A program made the position numbers and the translations under genes. Source: Gordonia sp. OPL2 (GTDB lineage Bacteria; Actinomycetota; Actinomycetes; Mycobacteriales; Mycobacteriaceae). From it: a stretch of DNA of 61,052 nt. Location: assembly GCF_003797825.1 (NCBI RefSeq), contig NZ_RKME01000029.1:1-61052 (forward strand). The letters run 5' to 3'. Positions 1-8,152 of the stretch are shown here, piece by piece (positions within the stretch are counted from its first letter, which is position 1; the number at the start of each line of letters is the position of its first letter). The notes under the pieces were generated by a model that was given only the letters and a program-made list of their open reading frames with translations, ran no database searches and was not told the origin of the DNA.

Positions 1-7
1 GGGGCGG

Positions 8-766
8 TCAGGCCTCCATCATGGCGCGCACCTTGCCGAGCACATCCGGATAGCGCTGGAGGTGCGCACCACCGTTGACGTCGAACGCGGCGCCGGTGAT
101 CCATCCGGCCTTGTCCGAGGCGAGAAAGGCTGCCATGTCGGCGATCTCCTCGGGTTGCCCGGCACGACCCAGCGGCGTGTTCTCGATGTACTCGTCGGTG
201 AGGCCGGGGACGAAGGCCAGCCCCTCGGTGAGCGGGGTCTCGACGACGCCGGGCGAGATCGCGTTCACCCGCACGCGACGCGGGGCCAGCTCCAGGGCGG
301 CGACCTCGACCAGCATCGTCACCCCAGCCTTCGACGCGCAGTAGGCGCCCATCCCGGCTCCCGGCTGCCGACCGTTCAGCGACGAGATCACGACGATGCC
401 CCCGCCGTCGACGATCTGTCGGCCCGCGTACTTGAGCACCAGGAATGTCCCTGTCAGACAGACGTCGATCGTGGTCCGCCACTGATCGAGTTCGAGGTCG
501 GTGATCGCACCCGGGATCGTCAGGCCGGCGCAGCTCACCACCGTGTGCAGGTCGTCGAGGTCGGCGAATCCTGTTGCCACCGACTCCTCGTCGGTGACGT
601 CCATCGTGACCGACGTCGTGGCGCCACCGATGTCGACGGCCATGGCCTGCGCCTTGTCGCCGTCGATGTCGGCGATCGTCACCGTATGACCGTCGGCGGC
701 CAGCACACGAGCGGTCGCCAGACCGATGCCCGACGCACCGCCGACGACGACAGCACGTCGCGTCAC
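8..766 (-). CDS. SDR family NAD(P)-dependent oxidoreductase
   Basis: A 252-residue classical short-chain dehydrogenase, expected to interconvert an alcohol and a ketone or aldehyde in the cytoplasm. Visible motifs are the Rossmann glycine motif GGASGIG (residues 9-15), a CAG variant of the NNAG motif (79-81), Ser128/129 in VISSLNG, and the catalytic pair Tyr142/Lys146 in YCASK. The GTG start at 766 is chosen because its GTGA overlaps the stop of the upstream hydrolase; the frame stays open further upstream but without family sequence. It is the last gene of the monooxygenase-hydrolase-SDR operon, so it probably oxidises the alcohol released by the hydrolase. The substrate is unknown. Confidence 0.9.
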   Translation of the reverse strand: MTRRAVVVGGASGIGLATARVLAADGHTVTIADIDGDKAQAMAVDIGGATTSVTMDVTDEESVATGFADLDDLHTVVSCAGLTIPGAITDLELDQWRTTIDVCLTGTFLVLKYAGRQIVDGGGIVVISSLNGRQPGAGMGAYCASKAGVTMLVEVAALELAPRRVRVNAISPGVVETPLTEGLAFVPGLTDEYIENTPLGRAGQPEEIADMAAFLASDKAGWITGAAFDVNGGAHLQRYPDVLGKVRAMMEA

Positions 767-1713
767 CGGACACCCCCGGCCACCGAGGCGGCCGAACGCT
801 CGCCGACCAGATGACGCCTCAGGAACGACAGTTGATGTGCCACAGCCGGTTCGAACCACTCCTTGCCCTCGAAAACGTCGAAGTGATCACACGGGTAGTG
901 ACGGACCTCGGCGCGCGCCTTGAAGCCCGCCTTCGCGGCCGCGTGCGGTGGCGCACCTTGGTCGAAGTCGGCGATCTGCATCAGCACCGGAGCATCGATA
1001 CGGTCGGCGTCCTTGTCGGCGCGAAAGCTGCCCAGTTCGAGACCCACGGTCGCGTCGACCTCGTTGCGCCACGACGGGCCCGCGATGGCGAGATAGTCGT
1101 CGTAGAAACCGGGCGATGTCAGTGCCGCCTTCTCTCCCGGCCGTCCGACGACGGGCATCATAGTCGGGGGACGTCCCAGCCGCCCCGCGATCGCGCTGCC
1201 GATGCCGACGGCGGTCGAGCGTGCCATCGCCGCCGCTCCGACCTGAGGGTAGTGGTGGATGCCTGCGGACAGTCCGTTGACCAGTGGCACCATCGCGATG
1301 ATCGCGGCGATGTCGACGCGGTCGGCGCCGACGATGAGGCTGTGCCCTCCGGACTGTGAGATGCCCCAGAGGATCACACGAGTCGCGTCGACGCCCGGCT
1401 GCTGCGTGGCGGCATCGATGGCGGCGCGGTAGTCGTCGGCCTGCCCGGACATCGAGATCCGTTGCCGTGGTTCGCCGTCGGACAATCCGAATCCTCGATA
1501 GTCGAACGCCAGCACGGCGAGCCCGGCGTCGGCGAATCGACGCGCGTAGGGCTCGAGGCCGGAATCCTTGGTGCCGGCGAATCCGTGCGCCATCACGACG
1601 ACGGGGCGCCCGCTCGGGCCGTCGAACGGCGATATGTCGACGCCGGGGAAGAACCAGGCATCGCACGCAGTCCCGTGCGAGGTGAATCTCAGATCGTGTC
1701 GTACCGCGTTCAT
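763..1713 (-). CDS. Alpha/beta hydrolase (X-Pro dipeptidyl-peptidase/dienelactone-like)
   Basis: A 316-residue serine hydrolase. The oxyanion-hole motif HGF is at about 43-45 and the nucleophile elbow is GISQSGG (117-123, Ser119), the GxSxSGG variant seen in S15-like and dienelactone-like hydrolases. A late DQG and the CDHFDVF stretch supply the probable acid and histidine. Its ATG (1713-1711) overlaps the monooxygenase stop as ATGA, and its own stop overlaps the SDR start as GTGA, so the three genes are translationally coupled. Next to a flavin monooxygenase it would fit hydrolysis of an ester made by Baeyer-Villiger oxidation. That role is inferred from context. Confidence 0.85.
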   Translation of the reverse strand: MNAVRHDLRFTSHGTACDAWFFPGVDISPFDGPSGRPVVVMAHGFAGTKDSGLEPYARRFADAGLAVLAFDYRGFGLSDGEPRQRISMSGQADDYRAAIDAATQQPGVDATRVILWGISQSGGHSLIVGADRVDIAAIIAMVPLVNGLSAGIHHYPQVGAAAMARSTAVGIGSAIAGRLGRPPTMMPVVGRPGEKAALTSPGFYDDYLAIAGPSWRNEVDATVGLELGSFRADKDADRIDAPVLMQIADFDQGAPPHAAAKAGFKARAEVRHYPCDHFDVFEGKEWFEPAVAHQLSFLRRHLVGERSAASVAGGVR

Positions 1714-3098
1714 CGCGGGCCTCCTGCTGCTGCCGTCGCGGTGACGTCGGCGACGCGCGCCCACGCGGGTGCGCCGTGCGATTCGGCGCGCCGTCGTCCC
1801 GCGGGTATCTCCTTCGTGCGGATGTTGTGTTCGTACAGATAGTGGTCGAGCTGTTGGGTGTGTCGCGGGCGGTCGAGCATGTGCCCGGTGAAGAACTGCT
1901 GGTCGGCCACGATCACCTCGTGCATCTCCGCTTCCGACGGCAGGCGGTATCTGCCGACGGCGTACGAGCCGATCAGCCGCGCCTGGCATTCGACGAACGG
2001 GAACAGCGTCGGCGTCGCCTGGGCGAAGCCGGCGAAGACCAGGTCGTCGACTCCCGGGTAGAACATGCGCTTGTAGAGGTCGATGCGATTGTCCGGCGCG
2101 CTGATGAAGTCCGGGTCGAAGAACGGGAACGTGATGTTGTACCCGGTCGCGTAGATGATGATGTCGAAGTCGCCCGAGGTTCCGTCCACGAAATGAACCG
2201 TTGAGCCGTCGAGACGCTCGATGTCCGGTTTCGGCAGCACATCCCCCGACCCCAGCCGGAGCGGCAACTCCACCGACTGGGTCGGATGTGCTTCGAAGAA
2301 CTTGTGATTGGGGGTCGGAAGCCCGAAATCCTCTGGGCGCCCGGCGGTCATCGGCTGCATGACCTGCATGAACTTGCGCTGCCACGAGAACGGGATGTAC
2401 GGCGAGGTGTGATAGTACTTGTCGGCGGGTTTGCCGGCGAAGTATTTCGGCACGATCCACGCCCCGGACCGCGTCGACAGCGTCAGTGTGTTCTCGAGCG
2501 ACTTCGAGGACAGCTCGACAGCGATGTCGGCCGCACTGTTGCCCAGGCCGACGACGAGGATTCGCTTGCCCGAGAAGTCATGTGGGGTCTTCGGGTCGAT
2601 GTAGTGATGCGCGTGCATCTCGATGCCGTCGAACTGCCCCGGGAAGTCCGGGTATCGGGGATCCCAGTGATGTCCGTTGGCGACCACGAGCAGATCGAAG
2701 AGTCGGCGTTCACCGCGCTGGGTCTCCAGTTCCCACCCGCCGTCGTCGAGGCGACGTGCATGGGTGACACCGTTGGTGAACTCGATGTTGTCGAGGAGTC
2801 CGAACGCCTCGGCGTAGGAGTCCAGATACGACTTGATCTGCGTGTGATGAGGGAAGTCCGGGTACTCCTCCGGCATCGGGAAATCCCGGAAGGACAGTTG
2901 ATGTTTGGATGTGTCGATGTGCAGCGAGCGATAGGCACTGCTGTGACCGTTGGGGTTGCCGAACGCCCAGTTGCCGCCGATCCGGTCCGAGGATTCGAAG
3001 CACGTGTACGGCACGCCGTAATCGGCGAGCATCTTGCCCGATGTCAGGCCACTGATCCCGGCCCCGATGACCGCTGTACGCGGCAGATATGCGCTCAT
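1710..3098 (-). CDS. Flavin-containing monooxygenase
   Basis: A 462-residue FAD/NADPH monooxygenase. The N-terminal dinucleotide motif is GAGISG (residues 12-17), followed by DRIGGNWAFG. The sequence FDGIEMHAHHY fits the FMO fingerprint FxGxxxHxxx(Y/F) and not the tryptophan-containing type I Baeyer-Villiger form. A second Rossmann motif, GLGNSAADIA, binds NADPH, and ATGYN lies near the C-terminus. It opens an operon with a hydrolase and an SDR, as in ketone-degradation and mymA-like operons. The intergenic region to the divergent TetR gene carries two matching palindromes, so it is probably repressed by that regulator. Whether it oxygenates a ketone, amine or sulfide cannot be read from the sequence. 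Confidence 0.9.
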   Translation of the reverse strand: MSAYLPRTAVIGAGISGLTSGKMLADYGVPYTCFESSDRIGGNWAFGNPNGHSSAYRSLHIDTSKHQLSFRDFPMPEEYPDFPHHTQIKSYLDSYAEAFGLLDNIEFTNGVTHARRLDDGGWELETQRGERRLFDLLVVANGHHWDPRYPDFPGQFDGIEMHAHHYIDPKTPHDFSGKRILVVGLGNSAADIAVELSSKSLENTLTLSTRSGAWIVPKYFAGKPADKYYHTSPYIPFSWQRKFMQVMQPMTAGRPEDFGLPTPNHKFFEAHPTQSVELPLRLGSGDVLPKPDIERLDGSTVHFVDGTSGDFDIIIYATGYNITFPFFDPDFISAPDNRIDLYKRMFYPGVDDLVFAGFAQATPTLFPFVECQARLIGSYAVGRYRLPSEAEMHEVIVADQQFFTGHMLDRPRHTQQLDHYLYEHNIRTKEIPAGRRRAESHGAPAWARVADVTATAAAGGPR

Positions 3099-3132
3099 GA
3101 TTCCTCACGGAGACGGCCCGCACCCCGGGCAA

Positions 3133-3158
3133 GTAGACAGATTGTGCATTCTGTCTAC
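3133..3158. promoter_or_regulatory. Palindromic operator 1 (TetR/FMO intergenic)
   Basis: A perfect inverted repeat, GTAGACAGA-N8-TCTGTCTAC, 35 bp upstream of the monooxygenase start. A second copy with the same 9-8-9 layout lies 43 bp away. It is the likely site of the divergent TetR protein. Confidence 0.7.
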
Positions 3159-3175
3159 CGCATTTCGCCGTGGAA

Positions 3176-3201
3176 GTGAACAGAATCCGGGATATGTCTA
3201 C
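3176..3201. promoter_or_regulatory. Palindromic operator 2 (TetR/FMO intergenic)
   Basis: GTGAACAGA-N8-TATGTCTAC, a degenerate copy of the palindrome at 3133-3158 with the same arm and spacer lengths. It ends 20 bp before the GTG of the TetR gene and may serve autorepression. Confidence 0.6.
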
Positions 3202-3221
3202 GGAACTGCTAGGGTTCGATC

Positions 3222-3833
3222 GTGAGTGAGGCACCGGCGGATCAGCGACCGACGACCGGCATCAGCGCCCGCCTCCTGGACGCGACGGAGAAGCTGCTCG
3301 CCGACAAGGGCATCCGCTCGACGACAATGCAGGAGGTCGCGGAAACGGCCGGCGTGTCACGCGCGTGGCTCTATCGACACTTCCCGGACAAGTCGACTCT
3401 CATCGGCGCGGCGATCGTCCGACTCAACGAGGCCTTCTGGAACGACGCCCGGGGTGAATTGGAAGCCATCGACGGCTTCGATCGTCAGATCGCGGCAGGA
3501 GTGCGGATCGGACGCGGCGCGTACGACGATCCAGGCACCCTCCTGCTGCGACTGCGGACGGAGGAACCCGACGAGTTCGCGGCGTGTGCGGGCGCGGGTG
3601 TGTCGGGACTCGTGCCCGATCTGGCCCTGTTCTGGCGTCCATACGTCGATGCGGCCGCCGGACGCGGCGAGATCCATCCGGGCCACGACCTCGGCGAGGT
3701 CGCGGAATGGGTTGCACGCGTGCTGATCAGCCTCGGCACGGTGCCGTCGGAGACGATCGATCCGGATGACCCGCTCGCCGTGTTGCGGCATATTCGGCGG
3801 TACCTGATGCCGGGGTTGCGCGCTGAACCGTAA
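3222..3833 (+). CDS. TetR/AcrR family transcriptional regulator
   Basis: A 203-residue TetR-type repressor. The N-terminal helix-turn-helix runs over residues 13-60, with TTMQEVAETAGVSRAWLYRHF as the recognition part. The C-terminal ligand domain has no motif that identifies an inducer. It starts with GTG at 3222 and is divergent from the monooxygenase operon, with two matching palindromes in the 123-bp gap. It is probably the local repressor of that operon. Confidence 0.9.
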   Translation: MSEAPADQRPTTGISARLLDATEKLLADKGIRSTTMQEVAETAGVSRAWLYRHFPDKSTLIGAAIVRLNEAFWNDARGELEAIDGFDRQIAAGVRIGRGAYDDPGTLLLRLRTEEPDEFAACAGAGVSGLVPDLALFWRPYVDAAAGRGEIHPGHDLGEVAEWVARVLISLGTVPSETIDPDDPLAVLRHIRRYLMPGLRAEP

Positions 3834-3876
3834 CCCCGGCGCACTCGCCCGACCCCCCGACGCCACCAGCACGGAG

Positions 3877-3980
3877 GTCGATCGGGTCCAGAATTTCACC
3901 GACTGTGCCCACCGCCCGCCATCCCGCTACCGAAGCATCCCGCCGTGGGCACAGTCGGTGAAATTCTGGACACGATCGAC
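3877..3980. repeat. Long intergenic inverted repeat (36-bp arms)
   Basis: Arms 3877-3912 and 3945-3980 are reverse complements over 36 bp with one mismatch (27 bp perfect in the core), separated by a 32-bp loop. It is followed by two copies of GAAACTGGACCCGG at about 3983-4020. It lies between two converging genes and could act as a bidirectional terminator, but the arms are longer than termination needs and no U-tract is visible. Confidence 0.8.
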
Positions 3981-4036
3981 GCGAAACTGGACCCGGTCGA
4001 CGAGAAACTGGACCCGGCCGGCGCCGTGAGCGGCGG

Positions 4037-4075
4037 CCCTTCGTGACGCTCGCAAGCTCGCTCCTCAGGGACCGG
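4037..4075. repeat. Intergenic repeat family A, copy 1
   Basis: CCCTTCGTGACGCTCGC...CTCCTCAGGGACCGG, a 39-bp unit that recurs at 19987-20026 and, inverted, at 20110-20147. It sits between the long inverted repeat and the F420-type oxidoreductase gene, outside any coding sequence. Confidence 0.75.
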
Positions 4076-4113
4076 GATAGCGCCCAGTCGGCGAAGGTGC
4101 GAGTCTCCCGGGC

Positions 4114-4971
4114 TCAGACCGCGGCAGGTGCGAGTCCGAGCTTGCCGGCCAGTTTGGCGAGATAGCCGCTCGCCCGCTCGACGCTGTCGTCGGGCAGGCC
4201 GTAGAGCACCTGGGTCACGCCGATCTCGCGCCACTTGTCGAGTTTCTCGGCGACGGGCTTGAAGTCGAGGACGACGATCTCGGGCGAACCTTCACGTCCG
4301 GCATCGGCCCAGATCTGCTTGAGCAGCGACACCGACCCTTCGATGTCCTCCTCGCCGGGAGTCGTGATCCAGCCGTCGGCACTGCGGGCGATCCATGTGA
4401 AGTTCTTCTCGTTGCCGGCTGCGCCGACGAGGACGGGGATCGCGGACTGCGTCGACTTCGGCCACGCCCAGCTCGGGCCGAAATCGACGAACTCGCCGTG
4501 GTACTCGGCCTCCTCCTCGGTCCACAACGCGCGCATCGCCTCGAGGTACTCGCGGAGCATCGTCCGACGACGCTTCGGCGGAACCTTGTGGTCCGCCAAT
4601 TCGTCCAGATTCCAACCGAATCCGACGCCGAGCGTGACCCGTCCCGCCGAGATGTGATCGAGCGTGGCCAGCGTCTTGGCCAAGGTGATCGGGTCGGACT
4701 GCACCGGTAGCGCAACCGCGGTCGCGAGTCGGATCCGTTCCGTGACCGCGGCCGCCGCGGCGAGCGACGTCCACGGATCGAGCGTGCGCATGTACCGATC
4801 GTCGGGCAGCGACGAATCCCCCGTCTGCGGATGGGCAGCGTCGCGGCGGGTGGGGATGTGGCCGTGTTCAGGCACGAAGTACGACGCGAACCCGGCGTCC
4901 TCGATCAGCGGCGCCAGGACATGAGGCTTGAGCCCCCGATCGCTGGTGAACTGCACGATTCCGAACTCCAT
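4114..4971 (-). CDS. LLM-class F420-dependent oxidoreductase
   Basis: A 285-residue luciferase-like (beta/alpha)8-barrel protein of the F420-dependent group common in mycobacteria. The start MEFGIVQFTSDRG, the segment YFVPEHGHIPTRR, and LATAVALPVQSDPITLAKTLATLDHISAGRVTLGVGFGW are typical of the family. The ATG at 4971 follows GGAGGG by a few bases and is preferred to the in-frame extension to 5316, which has no family sequence. It lies 76 bp downstream of the (alpha/alpha)6-barrel gene on the same strand. A short palindrome, GACTGG-N3-CCAGTC, near 5026 may be a regulatory site. The substrate is unknown. Confidence 0.88.
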   Translation of the reverse strand: MEFGIVQFTSDRGLKPHVLAPLIEDAGFASYFVPEHGHIPTRRDAAHPQTGDSSLPDDRYMRTLDPWTSLAAAAAVTERIRLATAVALPVQSDPITLAKTLATLDHISAGRVTLGVGFGWNLDELADHKVPPKRRRTMLREYLEAMRALWTEEEAEYHGEFVDFGPSWAWPKSTQSAIPVLVGAAGNEKNFTWIARSADGWITTPGEEDIEGSVSLLKQIWADAGREGSPEIVVLDFKPVAEKLDKWREIGVTQVLYGLPDDSVERASGYLAKLAGKLGLAPAAV

Positions 4972-5047
4972 GAACCCTCCAACGCCGCATCGCGAAAACG
5001 GGTCGCCCACAACCCTGGACGACTGACTGGACACCAGTCTAGTTGAT

Positions 5048-6085
5048 TCAGCCGCCCACGGCCAGGGATTGCCGGACGTCGCGGAAGATTCCGTGGCCCG
5101 GAGTGGACCGACTGATCGCGTCAGCCGCCAGGACGACAGCGGCCGACGTCCAGCAGCTCTTCTCGACCGGCCATCGCTTGCCGTCGGAGAACACCAGCCC
5201 GGTCCAATACGATCCGTCCGGGTCACGCAGGTGCTGGATCGAATCCACCAGTGCGATCGCGTCGTCGGTGTCACCGAGGGCGTCCACGGCGAGGGCGAGC
5301 TCGCAGGTCTCGGCACCGGTCACCCACGGGCGGTGATCGACACAACGAATCCCCTTGCCCGCGACGACGAATTCGTCCCAGCGCTCGGCGATGACCTCTT
5401 GCCCGGCCCGACCGCGTACCGCGCCCCCGAGTATCGGGTAATACCAGTCCATCGAGTGATCGGACGGCGGCTCGAAGATCTCCGGCCGCTCCCGAAGGGC
5501 CTCACCGAGCGCACCGTGCGCCCGAATCCAGTCCTCCTCGGGCTGTCCGACGATGTCGGCGATCCGGATCGCACAGTCCAGGGCCTGGAAAATGCTTGCG
5601 TTGCCGGTGATCTGGGCCTGATCGAACATCGCGCCGGTGAGGTGATCCCCACCCCACCGGAAGGCACCGTCGGGTCGCTGGAACTTCACGACGAGGTCGA
5701 TCGCCGACCACACCGTCGGCCACAGACGCTCCAGGAACCCGTCGTCGCCGGTGATCAGGAAGTGATGCCACACGCCGACGGCGATGTACGCACAGAAGTT
5801 GCTGTCGACGTTCGGATCCTCGACCCGCCCGACGAGCATCCGGATGGGCCACGACCCATCCGCACGCTGATGCCGCCGCGACCAGTCGTAGGCGGCCTCC
5901 GCCTCGGCGAACCGGCCGGTGACCGACAGGGCCATCGCCGACTCCACGTGATCCCACGGGTCGGTCTGGCCACCCGGGAACCAGGGCAGCGCCCCCGAAT
6001 CCTCCTGCATCGCAGCGATGGCCGCGCCGGTGGCGTCGACCTGCTGTGCGGTCAGGACTCCCGCGATCGCGGGAGTCGGTATCAC
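5048..6085 (-). CDS. (alpha/alpha)6-barrel protein, prenyltransferase/glucoamylase-like
   Basis: A 345-residue cytoplasmic protein with repeated helical motifs of the QRPDGAFRWGG and HQRADGSWPIRM type, plus WFPGGQTDPWDHVESAMAL. These resemble the alpha-toroid folds of prenyltransferase/squalene cyclase-like and GH15-like proteins. No signal peptide is seen. The GTG start at 6085 overlaps the methyltransferase stop (GTGA), which puts it in the glycosyltransferase-methyltransferase operon. With those partners it may trim or modify a glycan or glycolipid. This is inference, because catalytic residues cannot be assigned. Confidence 0.75.
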   Translation of the reverse strand: MIPTPAIAGVLTAQQVDATGAAIAAMQEDSGALPWFPGGQTDPWDHVESAMALSVTGRFAEAEAAYDWSRRHQRADGSWPIRMLVGRVEDPNVDSNFCAYIAVGVWHHFLITGDDGFLERLWPTVWSAIDLVVKFQRPDGAFRWGGDHLTGAMFDQAQITGNASIFQALDCAIRIADIVGQPEEDWIRAHGALGEALRERPEIFEPPSDHSMDWYYPILGGAVRGRAGQEVIAERWDEFVVAGKGIRCVDHRPWVTGAETCELALAVDALGDTDDAIALVDSIQHLRDPDGSYWTGLVFSDGKRWPVEKSCWTSAAVVLAADAISRSTPGHGIFRDVRQSLAVGG

Positions 6086-6840
6086 GGCGCGTCGGCGCCG
6101 GAAGCGGAGCGCTCGGGCCGTGTGTCAGCGGCGGGCTTACGCAGATACAGTGCGACCGACTTGCCGATGAACGGATTGAGCACCTGCTCGCCCACGCGGG
6201 TGAGCGCGGGCTTGCTCATCATGTCCCACACCAACAACTGGTGGTAGCCCTTCACCAGGACGTTGTCGTTGTTCTCCACTCCCACAGCACACTTGAGCCA
6301 CCAGTACGGCGCGTGGAGAGCATGGGCGTGATCGGTTCCGGTGACCTCGAGACCGGCGGTGGTGAGTTTTCCGGCCAGCTCCGAGGCCTTGTAGATGCGG
6401 ACGTGACCGCCCTCGACCTCGTGGTACTCGTCCGACAGAGCCCAGCAGACCTTCTCCGGCCAGTACCGCGGGACGGTGACGGCGGCGACGCCCCCGGGCT
6501 TCAGAATCCGGACCATCTCGGCGATCGCAGCCTCGTCGCTCGGGATGTGCTCGAGGATCTCGGACATGAGCACGACGTCGAAACTGTTGTCGGCGTACGG
6601 AAGACGAAGGGCGTCACCGACCTCGGCCCGTGCCTTCGCGGCGGCGGGAACATGCCCCTCGGCCATCATCGCGTCGAACATCTCGGCGACCTCGCCCATG
6701 TCCTTCTCGGACTGATCGAAGGCGATGACGTCCGCGCCTCGACGGAACATCTCGAACGAGTGCCTGCCCTGTCCCGCCCCGATGTCGATCGCCTTGGTCT
6801 GCGGACCCACCCCCAGGCGGTCGAAATCCACTGTCAGCAC
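6082..6840 (-). CDS. Class I SAM-dependent methyltransferase
   Basis: A 252-residue methyltransferase of the UbiE/Methyltransf_11 type. SAM motif I is AIDIGAGQGRHS (residues 17-28), the acidic loop is VIAFDQSEKDM, and motif III is around LKPGGVAAVTVPRYWPE. It starts with GTG at 6840, with GAAGGGA upstream. It follows the GT4 gene by 35 bp and overlaps the next gene by 4 bp. Co-transcription with a glycosyltransferase suggests methylation of a sugar, as in methylated polysaccharide pathways of mycobacteria. The acceptor is not known. Confidence 0.88.
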   Translation of the reverse strand: MLTVDFDRLGVGPQTKAIDIGAGQGRHSFEMFRRGADVIAFDQSEKDMGEVAEMFDAMMAEGHVPAAAKARAEVGDALRLPYADNSFDVVLMSEILEHIPSDEAAIAEMVRILKPGGVAAVTVPRYWPEKVCWALSDEYHEVEGGHVRIYKASELAGKLTTAGLEVTGTDHAHALHAPYWWLKCAVGVENNDNVLVKGYHQLLVWDMMSKPALTRVGEQVLNPFIGKSVALYLRKPAADTRPERSASGADAP

Positions 6841-6875
6841 GTGATCTTCCCTTCGTTCATCCTGTACTGCCGAGA

Positions 6876-8150
6876 TCAGCGAGTCGCCGGCTCGGACGGG
6901 GCCGCATCGCGCGCCACCCGTTCGAGCACGGTCTCGTAGTGGGCCGCGGTCGTCGCCGCGACGGCCGCCCAGCTGTAGCGGTCCTCGACCCGCCGACGGC
7001 CACCGTCGCCGAGACGGCGACGCAGGTCTTCGTCATCGAGCAATCGTCCAATCGCCTGGGCCAGCTTCCCCGAGTCGCTCGGCGGGACGAGCACAGCCGC
7101 CTCCTCGCCGGTCCCGACCACCTCGGGGATCGCCCCGGCGCGCGTGGCGACCAGCGGCGTCGCACAGCTCATCGCCTCCACGGCGGGAAGCGAGAAACCC
7201 TCGTACAGCGATGGGACACAGGCGACCTCGGCCGACGCGAGCAGCTCGGCCATCTCCTCGTCCTCGAGACCGGACACCACGCGGACCTTGTCGCCGATGG
7301 CCAGGTCCTCGATCATCGCCGCCGACGGACCGTTCGGATCGAGCTTGGAGACGAGCACCAGCTCCACCGGTCGCTCGGCGCTGAGCTTGGCCACCGCCTC
7401 GAGCAGGTACGACACACCTTTGAGCGGTGCGTCGGCGCTGGCCACACACACGATCCGACCGGGCACACGCTCCACACCGGGGCGGAACACCTCGGTGTCG
7501 ACGCCCAGCGGGATCGTGGTGATCCGGCCGGAAGGGATGTCGAATGCCTTGCGGATGTCGACCTCGCTGCTGCGTGACACGGTGAGCAGCTCGGGGATGC
7601 GGCGCGACACCCGGCCCTGCATGCGCAAGAACGAATGCCAACGCCACGCCGTGATCTTGCGCCATCCCTTGGCCGCCTTCACCGCCAGCGTCCGGTCCCG
7701 GGTGATCGGGTGATGGATGGTCGCGATGAGCGGAAAGCCCGCCTTCTGGATGTCGAGCAATCCATAACCGAGACACTGGTTGTCATGGACGATGTCGAAA
7801 TCGTCTCGGCGTTCCTTGAGGATTCGTGCGACCCGCAGGCTGAAGGTCAGCGGCTCACCGAAACTCGCGGTCCACATCGACCCGACCTCGAGGAGGTCGA
7901 TCCAGTCGCGGTACTCGCCCGGCCGCGGTGTGCGGAACGGATCCGGCTCGTCGTAGAGCGCCATGCTCGGCACCTTGGTGAGCTTGACCCCTGCGTCGAC
8001 GGCAACCTGGTCGAGTTCGGGATAGGGCTGGCCGGAGAAGATCTCGACCTCGTGTCCGAGCAACGCGAGTTCGCGCGACAGATGCCGGACGTAGACCCCC
8101 TGGCCGCCACAGTGCGGCTTGCTGCGATAGGACAGCAGTGCGACGCGCAT
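6876..8150 (-). CDS. GT4-family glycosyltransferase
   Basis: A 424-residue GT-B fold retaining glycosyltransferase. The N-terminal loop is GGQGVYVRHLSREL, and the C-terminal nucleotide-sugar domain carries PSLYEGFSLPAVEAMSC with the EX7E pair. The FRPGVERVPGRIVCVASADAPLKG stretch marks the linker. The ATG at 8150 lies 2 bp after the fprB stop, so the two genes are co-transcribed. No membrane segment or signal peptide is seen, so it acts in the cytoplasm. The sugar donor is likely a nucleotide diphospho-hexose, and the acceptor is unknown. Confidence 0.9.
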   Translation of the reverse strand: MRVALLSYRSKPHCGGQGVYVRHLSRELALLGHEVEIFSGQPYPELDQVAVDAGVKLTKVPSMALYDEPDPFRTPRPGEYRDWIDLLEVGSMWTASFGEPLTFSLRVARILKERRDDFDIVHDNQCLGYGLLDIQKAGFPLIATIHHPITRDRTLAVKAAKGWRKITAWRWHSFLRMQGRVSRRIPELLTVSRSSEVDIRKAFDIPSGRITTIPLGVDTEVFRPGVERVPGRIVCVASADAPLKGVSYLLEAVAKLSAERPVELVLVSKLDPNGPSAAMIEDLAIGDKVRVVSGLEDEEMAELLASAEVACVPSLYEGFSLPAVEAMSCATPLVATRAGAIPEVVGTGEEAAVLVPPSDSGKLAQAIGRLLDDEDLRRRLGDGGRRRVEDRYSWAAVAATTAAHYETVLERVARDAAPSEPATR

Positions 8151-8152
8151 CC

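Noticed and set aside
8..859. Longer SDR start at 859
   Set aside because: The extra 31 residues are Arg/Gly-rich and lie inside the hydrolase coding region; the GTG at 766 gives the normal SDR N-terminus.
5024..5043. GACTGG-N3-CCAGTC hairpin as a terminator
   Set aside because: Only 6-bp arms and no U-tract; it could be an operator but there is no regulator gene next to it.
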